Origin: Bacillota bacterium
Lineage (GTDB): Bacteria > Bacillota > Clostridia > Lachnospirales > Lachnospiraceae
Reading direction: 5' to 3'
NCBI GenBank assembly: GCA_023386315.1
Contig: JAEWJZ010000017.1
Coordinates: forward strand, 62,001 to 126,000
Length of the DNA stretch: 64,000 nucleotides
Below the pieces are notes generated by a model that worked only from the letters and a program-made list of their open reading frames with translations, searched no databases and was not told the DNA's origin. Within the stretch, counting starts at the first letter, position 1, and each line of letters opens with the position of its first letter. Of this stretch, positions 32,093-40,895 are shown in pieces. Both the position numbers and the translations under genes were made by a program.

Positions 32093-33766
32093 TTATTGAG
32101 CAATAAAATCTCCTGAATCGATCAGTTTCTGTTTTTCATCCAGAATCTCCTGATATCCGTTGTCTAAATATTCTTTGCAGTATGCTTCATACTTTGCATC
32201 CAGTTCCTCCGGTTTGCAAGTAATCATATCCACATAAAATTCCTGCCACATGGCAGTTAAATCTGCCGCATACTCACCTGTTGATGCAACACTCTTGGTG
32301 AAAATCGGACTGATCAGTCCATATTGTTCCACTTCCCTGGTATAATCATAGGATTGTTTCACCAGATCTTCATATCCAACAGGAGCTAACATCCTGGTAT
32401 TGGCTTTCAGGTTTTTCGCCTCATCACCATAGTCAGTCATCTCAGTAACCAGACACCAGTAATCCTTGTTGTTATTGTTGGACAGCTTGGATTCTCCCTT
32501 GAAATCCTTGACAGGTACTGCAATCTTGTCGGAATCCAAAGTATAATTGGCGCCCTCCACACCGTTTTGCAAATAGAAGAGATTCTCAGGCTGGGACATC
32601 CAGTTTAAAAACATCCAGACTGCTGCTCTTTGCTTTTCATCTGTTTTAGAGTTGATTCCCATTACCATTCCGTATGGAGGATATTTATAATAATACGGAT
32701 GGCTGTCTTTTGGTGACAGAGCGGTAGGACTTAAAACGGAAACTTCGGCACCTGGATCGTTTGCCTTTAAACTGTTTATCACATCTGTGTTTGCAGAAAT
32801 ATAGAAGGAATAGGTTCCTACATTTCCAGCAACAAAGTCGGCCTTCCATGCGGCATCATCCGCATTCAGGTAAAACTCTGGATCAAGGATTCCATCATTA
32901 AATTCCTGATTCATGGTTTTTAAGTAAGCTTTCGTCGCACTCCAGGTAAGAGGTGCAACATTCAGATCCAGATAAAGATTCAATTCCTTTTTATCCGGTG
33001 AAGCGCTGATAAATGGATACTCGTAGGTATAGCTCTTATTCACGATCTGGGCTCCCAGCTTGCCAAGCCCGGCTTCCTTCCACGCTTTGGCTGCCTCCTT
33101 AAGTTCCTCTCTTGTGGCAGGTTTCTGTTTTCCTACTTTATCCAGCCAGTCCTGCCGGATCAGAGTCACCCAGTTATAATAAATTGGATTTCTCTGTGCA
33201 AAGAAGAATGTATTTTTCCCATCCAGCTTTCCGTATTGATTGATTATTTTTTCTGCATTCTTATAATAGTCGGGTGCATAGTACTTTATTTCATCAAGGT
33301 CCAGTTCCTGCATGGCGCCCTCGGAATTGTAGTTTACCGCCTGGGGCATGTCATAATGGAAAATGATATCAGGGGCATTGCCGGCAGCAATCATCTGCAT
33401 GTAATCCGCAATCTCTTTCTGCCTGTTGATTGCCACATACTGGACTGTCACGTTGTATTTATCTCCAAATTCCTTTTGAATCCAGTTGGTGTAATAATTA
33501 TTTGCGGGATCCCAGCCTTCAAAGCCTCTGTCATACACAGGGATCTTGATGGTTACTTTTTCTGGAAAACCCTTGGAATAATCCGTGTAACTTTTACCCT
33601 CCGCTTTTGATGCGTTTTCTGCCGCCTGAGTCGTTTCTTCTATTTTTTTCTCTTCCAGGGATTCAAACGCATCCTTTTTGGCACTGCATCCGGACATCAG
33701 CCCTGCTGTCATTGCAAAGATAGTTCCCCACGCCGCAGCCCTTTTTAAACTCATCCTTTTCCTCAT
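32093..33766 (-). CDS. LipO/YtcQ-type oligosaccharide-binding lipoprotein
   Basis: A 557-residue extracellular binding protein, large for a family 1 member and typical of the LipO/YtcQ group. The start at 33766 (MRKRMSLKRAAAW) follows AAAGGAGGATATTC. The signal peptide ends in GLMSGC (lipobox Cys27). Family segments include EFGDKYNVTVQYVAINRQKEI, NAPDIIFHYDMPQAVNY (about residues 95-115) and YGMVMGINSKTDEKQRAAVWMFLNWMSQPENLF. It is the third gene of a permease-permease-binding protein set. In B. subtilis the equivalent YteP-YtcP-YtcQ system is tied to rhamnogalacturonan breakdown, which matches the CE12 and GH112 enzymes downstream. Confidence 0.9.
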   Translation of the reverse strand: MRKRMSLKRAAAWGTIFAMTAGLMSGCSAKKDAFESLEEKKIEETTQAAENASKAEGKSYTDYSKGFPEKVTIKIPVYDRGFEGWDPANNYYTNWIQKEFGDKYNVTVQYVAINRQKEIADYMQMIAAGNAPDIIFHYDMPQAVNYNSEGAMQELDLDEIKYYAPDYYKNAEKIINQYGKLDGKNTFFFAQRNPIYYNWVTLIRQDWLDKVGKQKPATREELKEAAKAWKEAGLGKLGAQIVNKSYTYEYPFISASPDKKELNLYLDLNVAPLTWSATKAYLKTMNQEFNDGILDPEFYLNADDAAWKADFVAGNVGTYSFYISANTDVINSLKANDPGAEVSVLSPTALSPKDSHPYYYKYPPYGMVMGINSKTDEKQRAAVWMFLNWMSQPENLFYLQNGVEGANYTLDSDKIAVPVKDFKGESKLSNNNNKDYWCLVTEMTDYGDEAKNLKANTRMLAPVGYEDLVKQSYDYTREVEQYGLISPIFTKSVASTGEYAADLTAMWQEFYVDMITCKPEELDAKYEAYCKEYLDNGYQEILDEKQKLIDSGDFIAQ

Positions 33767-33798
33767 GAATATCCTCCTTTTCTTTCTTACCATTATCA

Positions 33799-34692
33799 TC
33801 AGCCTTTTACTGCACCTATCATGGTTCCCTGTACAAAATATTTTTGTATAAAGGGGTAGATACAGATAATGGGCAATGTTGCAAAAATAATGCAGGAAGC
33901 CTTTAAGACTTCCGGATTAGTGATCTGCCCTGCCGTTAGTCCTCCCTCTGCTTTAAAGGATTCACTGGCAGCAACCACCAGATAGTAGAGTTTTAACTGC
34001 AGCGGGCGTAAATCCACTCTTTGCTTGATATAAAACAATGCATCGGAATAGGCGTTCCACCGTCCTACCGCGTAAAACAAAGAAATTGTTGCTATAATGG
34101 GTTTGGAAAGCGGTACCACAATATAACTTAATATCTTAAAATGACTGGCACCGTCTATTAAAGCGGACTCAATCAGGCTGTCTGGAATGGAAGCCTTGAA
34201 ATTATTTTTCATAATCAGAAAATTATAGGCTGCAAAGGACAACGGCAGGATCATACACCACCAGGTATCCAGCATATGCAGATTGTTCATCAGTAAATAA
34301 TCCGGTATGGTACCGGCAGTGAAGTACATGGTGAACATGATTAAAAAAGTCATGATTTTTCTGCCTTTCAGCTGAACCCGGCTTAAGGCATAGGCGGCAC
34401 TTATGGTAAGAAACGTTCCGATCGCCGTGAAGGAAACAGTTACAATTATGGATACATACAGGGATCTTACAATGGATGCATCCTGTAAGACCTTTCTGTA
34501 AGCATCGAAGTTAATTCCTTTTGGTAGCAGAAAGATCTTATTTGCTATGACATAGGCTTCCCTGCTGACCGACTTGGCAAATATATGTATAAACGGAATC
34601 AGGCATGTCATAGATATCACAAGGAGCAGAACATGGAAAAATAAGTCAGTCACAAAATCCTTTCTTCTCGCTCTGGTCTGATTTTTGCTCAT
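33799..34692 (-). CDS. Oligosaccharide ABC transporter permease (LplC/YtcP type)
   Basis: A 297-residue permease starting MSKNQTRARRKDFV behind AAGGAGGGGAAGACG; the longer frame from 34725 is rejected because it overlaps the upstream gene. About six helices are visible, with a first helix LFFHVLLLVISMTCLIPFIHIFAKSVS. The EAA loop reads ESALIDGASHFKILSYIVVPL. The C-terminus QKYFVQGTMIGAVKG is the usual ending in this family. It pairs with the LplB-type permease upstream to form the channel for a pectin-derived oligosaccharide. No ATPase gene is local. Confidence 0.92.
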   Translation of the reverse strand: MSKNQTRARRKDFVTDLFFHVLLLVISMTCLIPFIHIFAKSVSREAYVIANKIFLLPKGINFDAYRKVLQDASIVRSLYVSIIVTVSFTAIGTFLTISAAYALSRVQLKGRKIMTFLIMFTMYFTAGTIPDYLLMNNLHMLDTWWCMILPLSFAAYNFLIMKNNFKASIPDSLIESALIDGASHFKILSYIVVPLSKPIIATISLFYAVGRWNAYSDALFYIKQRVDLRPLQLKLYYLVVAASESFKAEGGLTAGQITNPEVLKASCIIFATLPIICIYPFIQKYFVQGTMIGAVKG

Positions 34693-34705
34693 CGTCTTCC
34701 CCTCC

Positions 34706-35662
34706 TTATATAAGACCGTCTTCACCCAGCTTCTTGGCTATGAGATCAGCCCCGACCACAAGAGCCAGACCGATCACGGACTGGAACAGCCCCAGTGCGG
34801 TCGCTTCGCTGAATTTTCCGCTTTCAATTCCCCATCGGTAGACTAAAACCGGAATAGTAGTGGTAAATTCTGTTGCCTTGGCATTGGCCAGGGCGTACAC
34901 CCGTTCAAAAGAACCTCCCATCAGCTTTCCCAGATTCATGATCAGCAGTGTTACGATGGTACTTCGTATACACGGAAGTGTTACGTGAATGCACTGTTTC
35001 AGCCTTCCGGCACCATCCACTCTTGCTGCCTCATAAAGTTCAGAATTCACGCCTGTAATCGCAGCCAGATAGATAATGGTTCCCCACCCCATGGACTGCC
35101 AGACTCCGATGAGCACATAGCTGATCAGCCACCAGGTATTCTCCTGAAGAAATGGAACCGGACTGTGACCGGCATTTTTAATCAGAACATTCACCACACC
35201 GCTGCTGACAGAAAAAAGGGAATAACCGATTCCTCCGATAATGACCCATGATAAAAAATGAGGCAGATATAAAAGTGTCTGCATAACACTTTTAAAATAC
35301 CGGTTCTTGATTTCATTCAGGATCAGAGCTAAAATGACCGGCATTGGGAAACCAAAAACCAGATCCAGGATATTTAACAACAGAGTATTGGTTAATGCCT
35401 GACCAAAATCCCTCTTGCCAAAAACCTTTTGAAATATGGAAAATCCCACCCAGTCACTTCCGGCATACCCCTTAGCCACCTTATAATCCTTAAATGCAAT
35501 GGACAGTCCGCTGTATGGCAGGAATTTAAAGATCAGAATAAAAAGCATGGGAAGAACCATGAGTACGTAAAGCTGCCAGTCCCGCTGCAAATAACGAATA
35601 AACCGGTACCTGTTTTTCTGTTTTCTCTCACCGCGGCCTGACCATATTTCAAATTTAACCAT
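34706..35662 (-). CDS. Oligosaccharide ABC transporter permease (LplB/YteP type)
   Basis: A 318-residue permease, first gene of the transporter operon, with a good GGGAGGATATT ribosome site. After a basic head (QKNRYRFIRYLQRDWQLYVLM) comes the PMLFILIFKFLPYSGLSIAFKDYK segment that marks the LplB/YteP group. The EAA loop reads YEAARVDGAGRLKQCIHVTLP. It is divergent from the AraC-type regulator at 35948, the expected activator. Substrate inferred from the downstream CE12 and GH112 genes: rhamnogalacturonan fragments. Confidence 0.92.
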   Translation of the reverse strand: MVKFEIWSGRGERKQKNRYRFIRYLQRDWQLYVLMVLPMLFILIFKFLPYSGLSIAFKDYKVAKGYAGSDWVGFSIFQKVFGKRDFGQALTNTLLLNILDLVFGFPMPVILALILNEIKNRYFKSVMQTLLYLPHFLSWVIIGGIGYSLFSVSSGVVNVLIKNAGHSPVPFLQENTWWLISYVLIGVWQSMGWGTIIYLAAITGVNSELYEAARVDGAGRLKQCIHVTLPCIRSTIVTLLIMNLGKLMGGSFERVYALANAKATEFTTTIPVLVYRWGIESGKFSEATALGLFQSVIGLALVVGADLIAKKLGEDGLI

Positions 35663-35884
35663 AATATCCTCCCATCTCCCCGATTATCCATAACTATATT
35701 ATAAAAAATGCACAATTCAGTTTCCAATCAAATCAACCTGTAAACTATGCAGTTTCAATCATTTATTATCGCGGAACACGGTAAAGTCACAGCATTTTTT
35801 CCTCATTTTTCCAGCTATCCTGCGGATTTTATTGTTTTATGGCTTTCTTTTTAATCATACAGGCAATTATTGATCTATTATTGA

Positions 35885-35914
35885 TTGAAATAAGAATTAG
35901 AAATCATGTATAAT
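35885..35914 (+). promoter_or_regulatory. Promoter of the AraC-type regulator
   Basis: TTGAAA (35885-35890), an 18-base spacer and a perfect TATAAT (35909-35914). The -10 box overlaps the first possible ATG at 35906, so translation must begin further downstream, at 35948. The 240-base gap (35663-35905) is AT-rich and also contains the divergent transporter promoter; nothing else is recognised. Confidence 0.65.
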
Positions 35915-35947
35915 TACAGAAGTGAAATGAGGAGGTATCAGGAATAT

Positions 35948-36895
35948 ATGTCTAAAAAGAAAAAGACTGTTATTGAATTCAGAGATTATGATTTACCAGC
36001 TCACTTTCCCGTTCTTCTTCTGACTGGAGATCATTGGAGAATCTCCGATGTTCCATCCGGGCGCCTCCATATCCATAACTGCCTGGAGATCGGGGTATGC
36101 GAGACGGACAGCGGAACGATTACATTTGAAGATACCACTTACCCCTTTTATGCCGGAGACGTCACTGCCGTATCCTGTGATATTCCCCACACCACATACA
36201 GCGCACCTGGAACCAGCAGCAAATGGTCTTATTTATTCGTAGATATGGGCGAGCTTCTCCACCCATTCTTTTCTGGTACAGATCTTCACAATGTAGAACT
36301 CTTCTCCTTTTTGGAACATCATTTAAGCCTGATTATGGGAAAAACAAAATATCCGGTCATTTATTCCATTGTCACCGAAATAATAGAAGAGCTGAAAAAG
36401 AAAGAACCTGGTTATGAGCTTGCTGTCAGGGGGCTCTTTCTGGCACTGGCAGCCAATCTTATGAGAGCGGCTTCCTTAAACCACAAGAAAAAAGACCAGA
36501 CACCTGAAAATGCGCTGGTCATTGCACCGGCTCTGGAATTTATCCGGTATCATTATATGGAAGACTTTCCCATGGAACAGCTTGCTGCTTTATGCAGCTT
36601 AAGCCCCGCCCATTTCAGAAGGCTGTTTTCTTCTGTCATGGGTAACCGCCCCTTAGAATACTTAAATACCACCCGCATCAGAAAAGCAGCGGATTTACTC
36701 CGCATGACGGAAGAATCCGTTTTAAACATTTCCGAGCGGGTGGGGTTCCACTCCATCTCAAGCTTTAACCGGCATTTCCTCGCCACTATGGGAGAAACTC
36801 CCAAAGACTGGCGAAAACAGATGTCTATCCTGAAGGACCAGTCGCTGTTTAAATACAATGGCTGGATGTATGCGGAGGTTTTGAAGAAAAAATAG
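35948..36895 (+). CDS. AraC family transcriptional regulator
   Basis: A 315-residue regulator with an N-terminal cupin sugar-binding domain (RLHIHNCLEIGVCETDSGTI, YAGDVTAVSCDIPHT) and a C-terminal pair of helix-turn-helix motifs (MEQLAALCSLSPAHFRRLFSSVMG and VLNISERVGFHSISSFNRHFLATMGETPKDWR). The start at 35948 (MSKKKKTV) is preferred because the promoter's -10 box covers earlier codons; GGAGG lies 12 bases upstream, a little far. It is divergent from the permease-permease-binding protein-esterase-phosphorylase operon and most likely activates it when a pectin-derived sugar is bound. Confidence 0.9.
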   Translation: MSKKKKTVIEFRDYDLPAHFPVLLLTGDHWRISDVPSGRLHIHNCLEIGVCETDSGTITFEDTTYPFYAGDVTAVSCDIPHTTYSAPGTSSKWSYLFVDMGELLHPFFSGTDLHNVELFSFLEHHLSLIMGKTKYPVIYSIVTEIIEELKKKEPGYELAVRGLFLALAANLMRAASLNHKKKDQTPENALVIAPALEFIRYHYMEDFPMEQLAALCSLSPAHFRRLFSSVMGNRPLEYLNTTRIRKAADLLRMTEESVLNISERVGFHSISSFNRHFLATMGETPKDWRKQMSILKDQSLFKYNGWMYAEVLKKK

Positions 36896-36912
36896 CCGCC
36901 TGCTCATTGTGC

Positions 36913-37686
36913 CTACTTTGAATCTATTGCTTCCTTTGCCATAGCCGTCAGAGAATTTAATTCAACATTTTCAAATGTAAACAGCAGATAATCAATTCCA
37001 TTCTCAGACCAATTTACTGATTTGAACAGCTTGCGTTCTTCCTGATCGGATCCATAGCTGATCATCAGCTTTCCTTCTTCCTGAAGTTTCTTATCTTCCT
37101 CAGAAGGCTCCTGCCCCTCCGGAAGGAATACATACTGTACTTCAGCAGAATTCAGTTCAACGCCCTGATAAACCACTTTCTGACCTGGCTGATCTCCGTC
37201 GGAAAGTGCGTCCAGGTGCACATGGCTGGACAGAGTCACCTGCGGATTCTCTCCATACTCAGCGTATGCTTCTGAATAAGTGATAACCTGATTATTATCT
37301 TTATCCATTCCCTTTACCTGGGAAACATAACCTTTCACAAATGTCATGCCATTTGTGAAATTATCGGGAAACTTTGGCGAAGCCTTCATCTGAGTTTTTG
37401 ACAATTCACGTAATTCAGTTATGGAATGTACGTTTTTATCACTTACACTGACTAAGCTTGTGATTTTACCGGCTGCAACTGCGGTAACTGTTCCTAATAC
37501 CGTTATGACTAATATTGCCGTAAATGCTGCTGCAAATTTATTTTTTCGAAATTTCATGAAATCACTCCTTTTAATTAATTTTTTATGGATTTCCAGAAGC
37601 CGCCGTTCTTCGTCCATTTCCGGGGTTATGGAATCCAGTTCTGTTTTTATGAAGCGTTTAATATCGTTCTCCGAGGTCCTAGCCAT
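36913..37686 (-). CDS. Membrane anti-sigma-factor-like protein
   Basis: A 257-residue single-pass membrane protein. The first 45 residues are cytoplasmic and rich in charged residues (SENDIKRFIKTELDSITPEMDEERR, KLIKRSDFMKFRKNK), followed by one helix (FAAAFTAILVITVLGTVTAVAAG, about 49-71) and an external domain of about 185 residues that ends in ENVELNSLTAMAKEAIDSK. This architecture, and the eight-base overlap with the ECF sigma gene upstream, make it the likely anti-sigma partner. I see no zinc-binding HxxxCxxC motif, so it is not a ZAS-type factor. The outer domain resembles DUF4367-like sensors only loosely. The signal is unknown. Confidence 0.72.
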   Translation of the reverse strand: MARTSENDIKRFIKTELDSITPEMDEERRLLEIHKKLIKRSDFMKFRKNKFAAAFTAILVITVLGTVTAVAAGKITSLVSVSDKNVHSITELRELSKTQMKASPKFPDNFTNGMTFVKGYVSQVKGMDKDNNQVITYSEAYAEYGENPQVTLSSHVHLDALSDGDQPGQKVVYQGVELNSAEVQYVFLPEGQEPSEEDKKLQEEGKLMISYGSDQEERKLFKSVNWSENGIDYLLFTFENVELNSLTAMAKEAIDSK

Positions 37687-38296
37687 GGCAAATCCCCCTC
37701 TCCTTTTCCCCTTCCGTGATGTTTTCAGCTTCCAGAAGGCTCTTTAACAGTTTCCTTGCCTTAAACAGGCGGGATTTCACTGTGCCCTCCATCGTTCCGG
37801 TTACCCTGGCGATTTCCTTTGTACTTAACTCATTGTAGTAATACAAAAGAATCACTGTACGGTATTTTACATCAAGTCTTTTGAGCGCATCACGGATCTG
37901 TGCGGCAGTTTCAGCCTCCAGGACCGCTCCCAACGGTCCTTTTTCCCTTTCATCTTCCTCAATCCACTCTGCTCTGCACTGATCTTCCTCCTGATCCAGA
38001 ATACCTTCAAACGAGAGTTCAAACCTGCTCTTCTTCCTTTTCTCAGTCCGCCAGGCAGTTCTCACCAGAATCTGATAGAGCCATGGTTCAAATCGTTCCG
38101 GTTCTCTTAATTTATCTCTGTGAAGAAAGCATTTTACAAAAGTCTCCTGCAGGATGTCCTCACTGTCAGACCGGTTGCCAGTGATAAAATACGCCATACG
38201 GTATAGCTTACCGGAACAGGAACGGTATAACTCGTCAAATGCAGCTTCGCTTCCGCCAAGCATGCGTTCCACCAAAGCCTTCTTTTCTTCGTTCAT
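37679..38296 (-). CDS. ECF-type RNA polymerase sigma factor
   Basis: A 205-residue sigma-70 family factor. Region 2 reads FDELYRSCSGKLYRMAYFITGNRSDSEDILQETFVKCF (about residues 20-57). Region 4 reads YRTVILLYYYNELSTKEIARVTGTMEGTVKSRLFKARKLLK (about 145-185). The 50-residue linker is acidic, a common ECF feature. The start at 38296 (MNEEKKAL) follows AAAGGAAACAGGTT; the longer frame from 38326 is less well supported. The anti-sigma-like gene overlaps its end by eight bases, giving coupled translation. Such pairs usually activate their own promoter; I did not find a clear ECF-type motif in the divergent 167-base gap shared with the response regulator at 38464. Confidence 0.9.
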   Translation of the reverse strand: MNEEKKALVERMLGGSEAAFDELYRSCSGKLYRMAYFITGNRSDSEDILQETFVKCFLHRDKLREPERFEPWLYQILVRTAWRTEKRKKSRFELSFEGILDQEEDQCRAEWIEEDEREKGPLGAVLEAETAAQIRDALKRLDVKYRTVILLYYYNELSTKEIARVTGTMEGTVKSRLFKARKLLKSLLEAENITEGEKERGICHG

Positions 38297-38463
38297 AACC
38301 TGTTTCCTTTCCTTTTTTAGATGCATCTATATACTAAGAGTCTTCAAAATCCTGAATGGTTCATTTTTTATTTTTAAATTATACTTCGGCTTGTATCTGC
38401 CAGTCAAAAGAAATATAATAGGGCGTAATGGTGTTAAAAAACGAAAAATCGGAGGATAGACGA

Positions 38464-39150
38464 ATGCCGCGTATATTTTTAGTTGAAGACGATAAGGCAA
38501 TCGCTAAAAACCTAATGCTTTTGCTGAGCTCGGAAGGCTTTACAGTCACCCACGCCTCTTCCCAGAGGGAGGCTCTTGCCTTACTTGGCGGGAATAAATC
38601 TGACCTGGCACTTATTGATATTTCTCTGCCTGATGGAAATGGTTTTATTGTTTGCTCGGAGATGAAAGAAACCCATAATATTCCGGTTATCTTTCTGACG
38701 GCTTCCGGCGATGAAGCCAGTGTGGTTACCGGGTTAAATATGGGCGCAGATGACTATATTACAAAACCTTTCCGCCCCCGGGAATTAATAGCACGTATCA
38801 GAACCTCCCTTCGAAAAAGCGGGCGTACCGGATCGGATTTTGAGATTTGCGGGCTTCGTGTGGATACAGCGAGCGGTATCGTAAAAAAGAACGGCTGTGA
38901 AGTTTTTCTTTCCGCATTGGAATACCGTCTTTTGCTGGTGTTTCTAAACAACCCCAAACATATTATTACAAGGGGAATGCTGCTTGACGAATTGTGGGAC
39001 GCTGCGGGCGAGTATGTCAATGACAATACACTGACTGTATATATCAAACGACTGCGGCTGAAGATAGAGGACGACCCTGCAAGTCCACGGATCATTGTGA
39101 CCGTCCGGGGGACCGGGTATCGATTGGGGGGCGGTCATGCTTCGGAATAG
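38464..39150 (+). CDS. OmpR-type response regulator (BceR-like)
   Basis: A 228-residue regulator. The receiver domain carries the acidic pair in LVEDDKAI, the phosphorylatable Asp in LALIDISLPDGNGF (about residue 52) and Lys in YITKPFRPREL. The C-terminal winged helix has RLLLVFLNNPKHIITRGMLLDELWD and TVYIKRLRLKIEDDP ... VRGTGYRL. The start at 38464 follows CGGAGGATAGACGA. It overlaps the downstream histidine kinase by 14 bases, and an ABC transporter follows, the order found in BceRS-BceAB type peptide-antibiotic resistance modules. It probably induces the transporter genes. Confidence 0.92.
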   Translation: MPRIFLVEDDKAIAKNLMLLLSSEGFTVTHASSQREALALLGGNKSDLALIDISLPDGNGFIVCSEMKETHNIPVIFLTASGDEASVVTGLNMGADDYITKPFRPRELIARIRTSLRKSGRTGSDFEICGLRVDTASGIVKKNGCEVFLSALEYRLLLVFLNNPKHIITRGMLLDELWDAAGEYVNDNTLTVYIKRLRLKIEDDPASPRIIVTVRGTGYRLGGGHASE

Positions 39151-40126
39151 AGAGTTTCGGCAGTTTGCCATTTTGTTCTCCTTCATGGCTGTCATCACAG
39201 CTATTCTTGGATTTGCAATCTGCAAAGCGGCGGGAATCCTTGCCGCCTCTTCTTCTGCTGCCTTTGGAACAGCATTTTTTACATTTACCAGAGCCCGGTA
39301 TAAAAACCTTGCCCGGATTTCAGCCCAGATTGACCTTGTACTTCATAATGCCGATCATCTCTATATCGGCGAATCGGACGAGGGAGAACTTTCCATACTG
39401 CACAGCGAGATAGCTAAAATGACGCTGCGTATCCGGGAACAGAATGAAGTATTAAAAAAAGAAAAGAAACATCTTGCCGATTCACTGGCTGACATAGCCC
39501 ACCAGCTTAAAACTCCGCTCACATCCGTAAACCTCATTCTGTCATTGCTGGCAAACAGTCCGGATGAAATCCAGAAAAAAGCACTTTTGCGAGAAATGGA
39601 AGGATTGCTTGCACGAATGGACTGGCTCATTACCACTCTGTTAAAATTATCCCGTTTAGACGCAGGCATTGTGGTATTTAATATGGAGCGGACAGAGTTA
39701 AACAGCTTAATCCACTCTGCACTCCGCCCATTTCTTATCCAAATGGAACTTCATAATATGGATCTGCAAATCGATGTGCCAGAAGGGCTGTTTATTCAGG
39801 GTGATCGAAACTGGCTTTCGGAGGCACTACAGAACATCCTTAAAAATTGTATAGAAAGTACAGGCCAGATGGGACGGCTTCAAATTAACTGTACGGACAC
39901 CCCGCTGTTTACCGGAATTACCATCCATGACAGCGGTACAGGTTTTAAAAAAGAAGATCTGCCCTGCCTGTTTGACCGGTTTTACCGTGGGGATAAAACA
40001 GATACTTCCGGATACGGAATTGGACTTTCTCTCTGCAAGATGATTATAACAGGGCATGGCGGAACAATTACTGCAAAAAACCACCCTGAGGGAGGCGCAG
40101 TTTTTGCCATATGTTTCCCAAAGTGA
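39137..40126 (+). CDS. Sensor histidine kinase with short extracytoplasmic loop (BceS-like)
   Basis: A 329-residue kinase. Two helices at about residues 9-28 and 33-50 are separated by only a few residues, so there is almost no external sensor, the mark of intramembrane-sensing kinases, which detect their cognate ABC transporter. The phosphorylated histidine lies in DIAHQLKTPLTSV (about residue 119). The ATP-binding domain has NILKNCIESTG, FDRFYRGDKTDTSGYGIGLSLCKMI. The start overlaps the response regulator's end. The flux of the downstream ABC permease is the probable signal, by analogy with BceS. Confidence 0.9.
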   Translation: MLRNREFRQFAILFSFMAVITAILGFAICKAAGILAASSSAAFGTAFFTFTRARYKNLARISAQIDLVLHNADHLYIGESDEGELSILHSEIAKMTLRIREQNEVLKKEKKHLADSLADIAHQLKTPLTSVNLILSLLANSPDEIQKKALLREMEGLLARMDWLITTLLKLSRLDAGIVVFNMERTELNSLIHSALRPFLIQMELHNMDLQIDVPEGLFIQGDRNWLSEALQNILKNCIESTGQMGRLQINCTDTPLFTGITIHDSGTGFKKEDLPCLFDRFYRGDKTDTSGYGIGLSLCKMIITGHGGTITAKNHPEGGAVFAICFPK

Positions 40127-40208
40127 CGAATCTCTCACCGGGAAGTCACCAGAATGTAAGTGAAAAGTTCTATTATATGGGTAAACCATGAGAAAGGAGA
40201 CTCACATA

Positions 40209-40895
40209 ATGGAGTTCTTAAAAATTGAAAATCTGTGCAAGGTCTACGGGAAAGGCGAAAGCCAGGTTACCGCACTTGACCATGTTTCTCTTACAATCGA
40301 AAAAGGTGGTTTTACTGCTATCATCGGTTCCTCCGGCTCTGGCAAATCCACATTACTTCACATCATTGGAGGTGTAGACGTGCCCACAAGCGGAAAAGTG
40401 TACTTAGATGGTCAGGATATATACGCCCAAAACAATGATAAACTGGCTATCTTCCGCAGGCGCCAGGTGGGACTGATTTACCAGTTTCATAACCTCATTC
40501 CCACCCTGAATGTGGTGGAAAACATCACGCTTCCTGTCCTGATGGACAAACGGGCAGTCAATGAGGAGCGGTTGAATGATCTGCTTAACATGCTTGGACT
40601 TGAGGACCGGAAAAACCACTTACCCAATCAGCTTTCCGGCGGCCAGCAGCAGCGCGTTTCCATAGGACGCGCTTTAATGAATGCCCCGGCTGTCATGCTT
40701 GCCGACGAGCCCACCGGCAGTCTTGACAGCAGAAATGGACATGAAATTATCAGACTGTTGAAAGAAAGCAATAAAAAATATGGGCAGACCCTGATTCTCG
40801 TCACTCATGATGAAAATATTGCCCTGCAGGCAGACCGCATTATCGGCATATCAGACGGCAGAGTCACGCGGGATGAGAGGCTGGTGCAGTCATGA
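40209..40895 (+). CDS. ABC transporter ATP-binding protein (BceA/MacB-like)
   Basis: A 228-residue ATPase with Walker [10 protein letters not shown] (about residues 38-46), the Q-loop, signature [15 protein letters not shown], Walker [13 protein letters not shown] and the H-loop LVTHDE. The start at 40209 (MEFLKIENL) follows GAAAGGAGACTCACATA. This LolD/BceA subclass powers FtsX-type permeases that move or extract molecules at the membrane rather than classic importers. The permease gene overlaps its stop (ATGA). A BceRS-like two-component system lies immediately upstream, so expression is probably induced by a cell-envelope-active compound. Confidence 0.93.
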   Translation: MEFLKIENLCKVYGKGESQVTALDHVSLTIEKGGFTAIIGSSGSGKSTLLHIIGGVDVPTSGKVYLDGQDIYAQNNDKLAIFRRRQVGLIYQFHNLIPTLNVVENITLPVLMDKRAVNEERLNDLLNMLGLEDRKNHLPNQLSGGQQQRVSIGRALMNAPAVMLADEPTGSLDSRNGHEIIRLLKESNKKYGQTLILVTHDENIALQADRIIGISDGRVTRDERLVQS

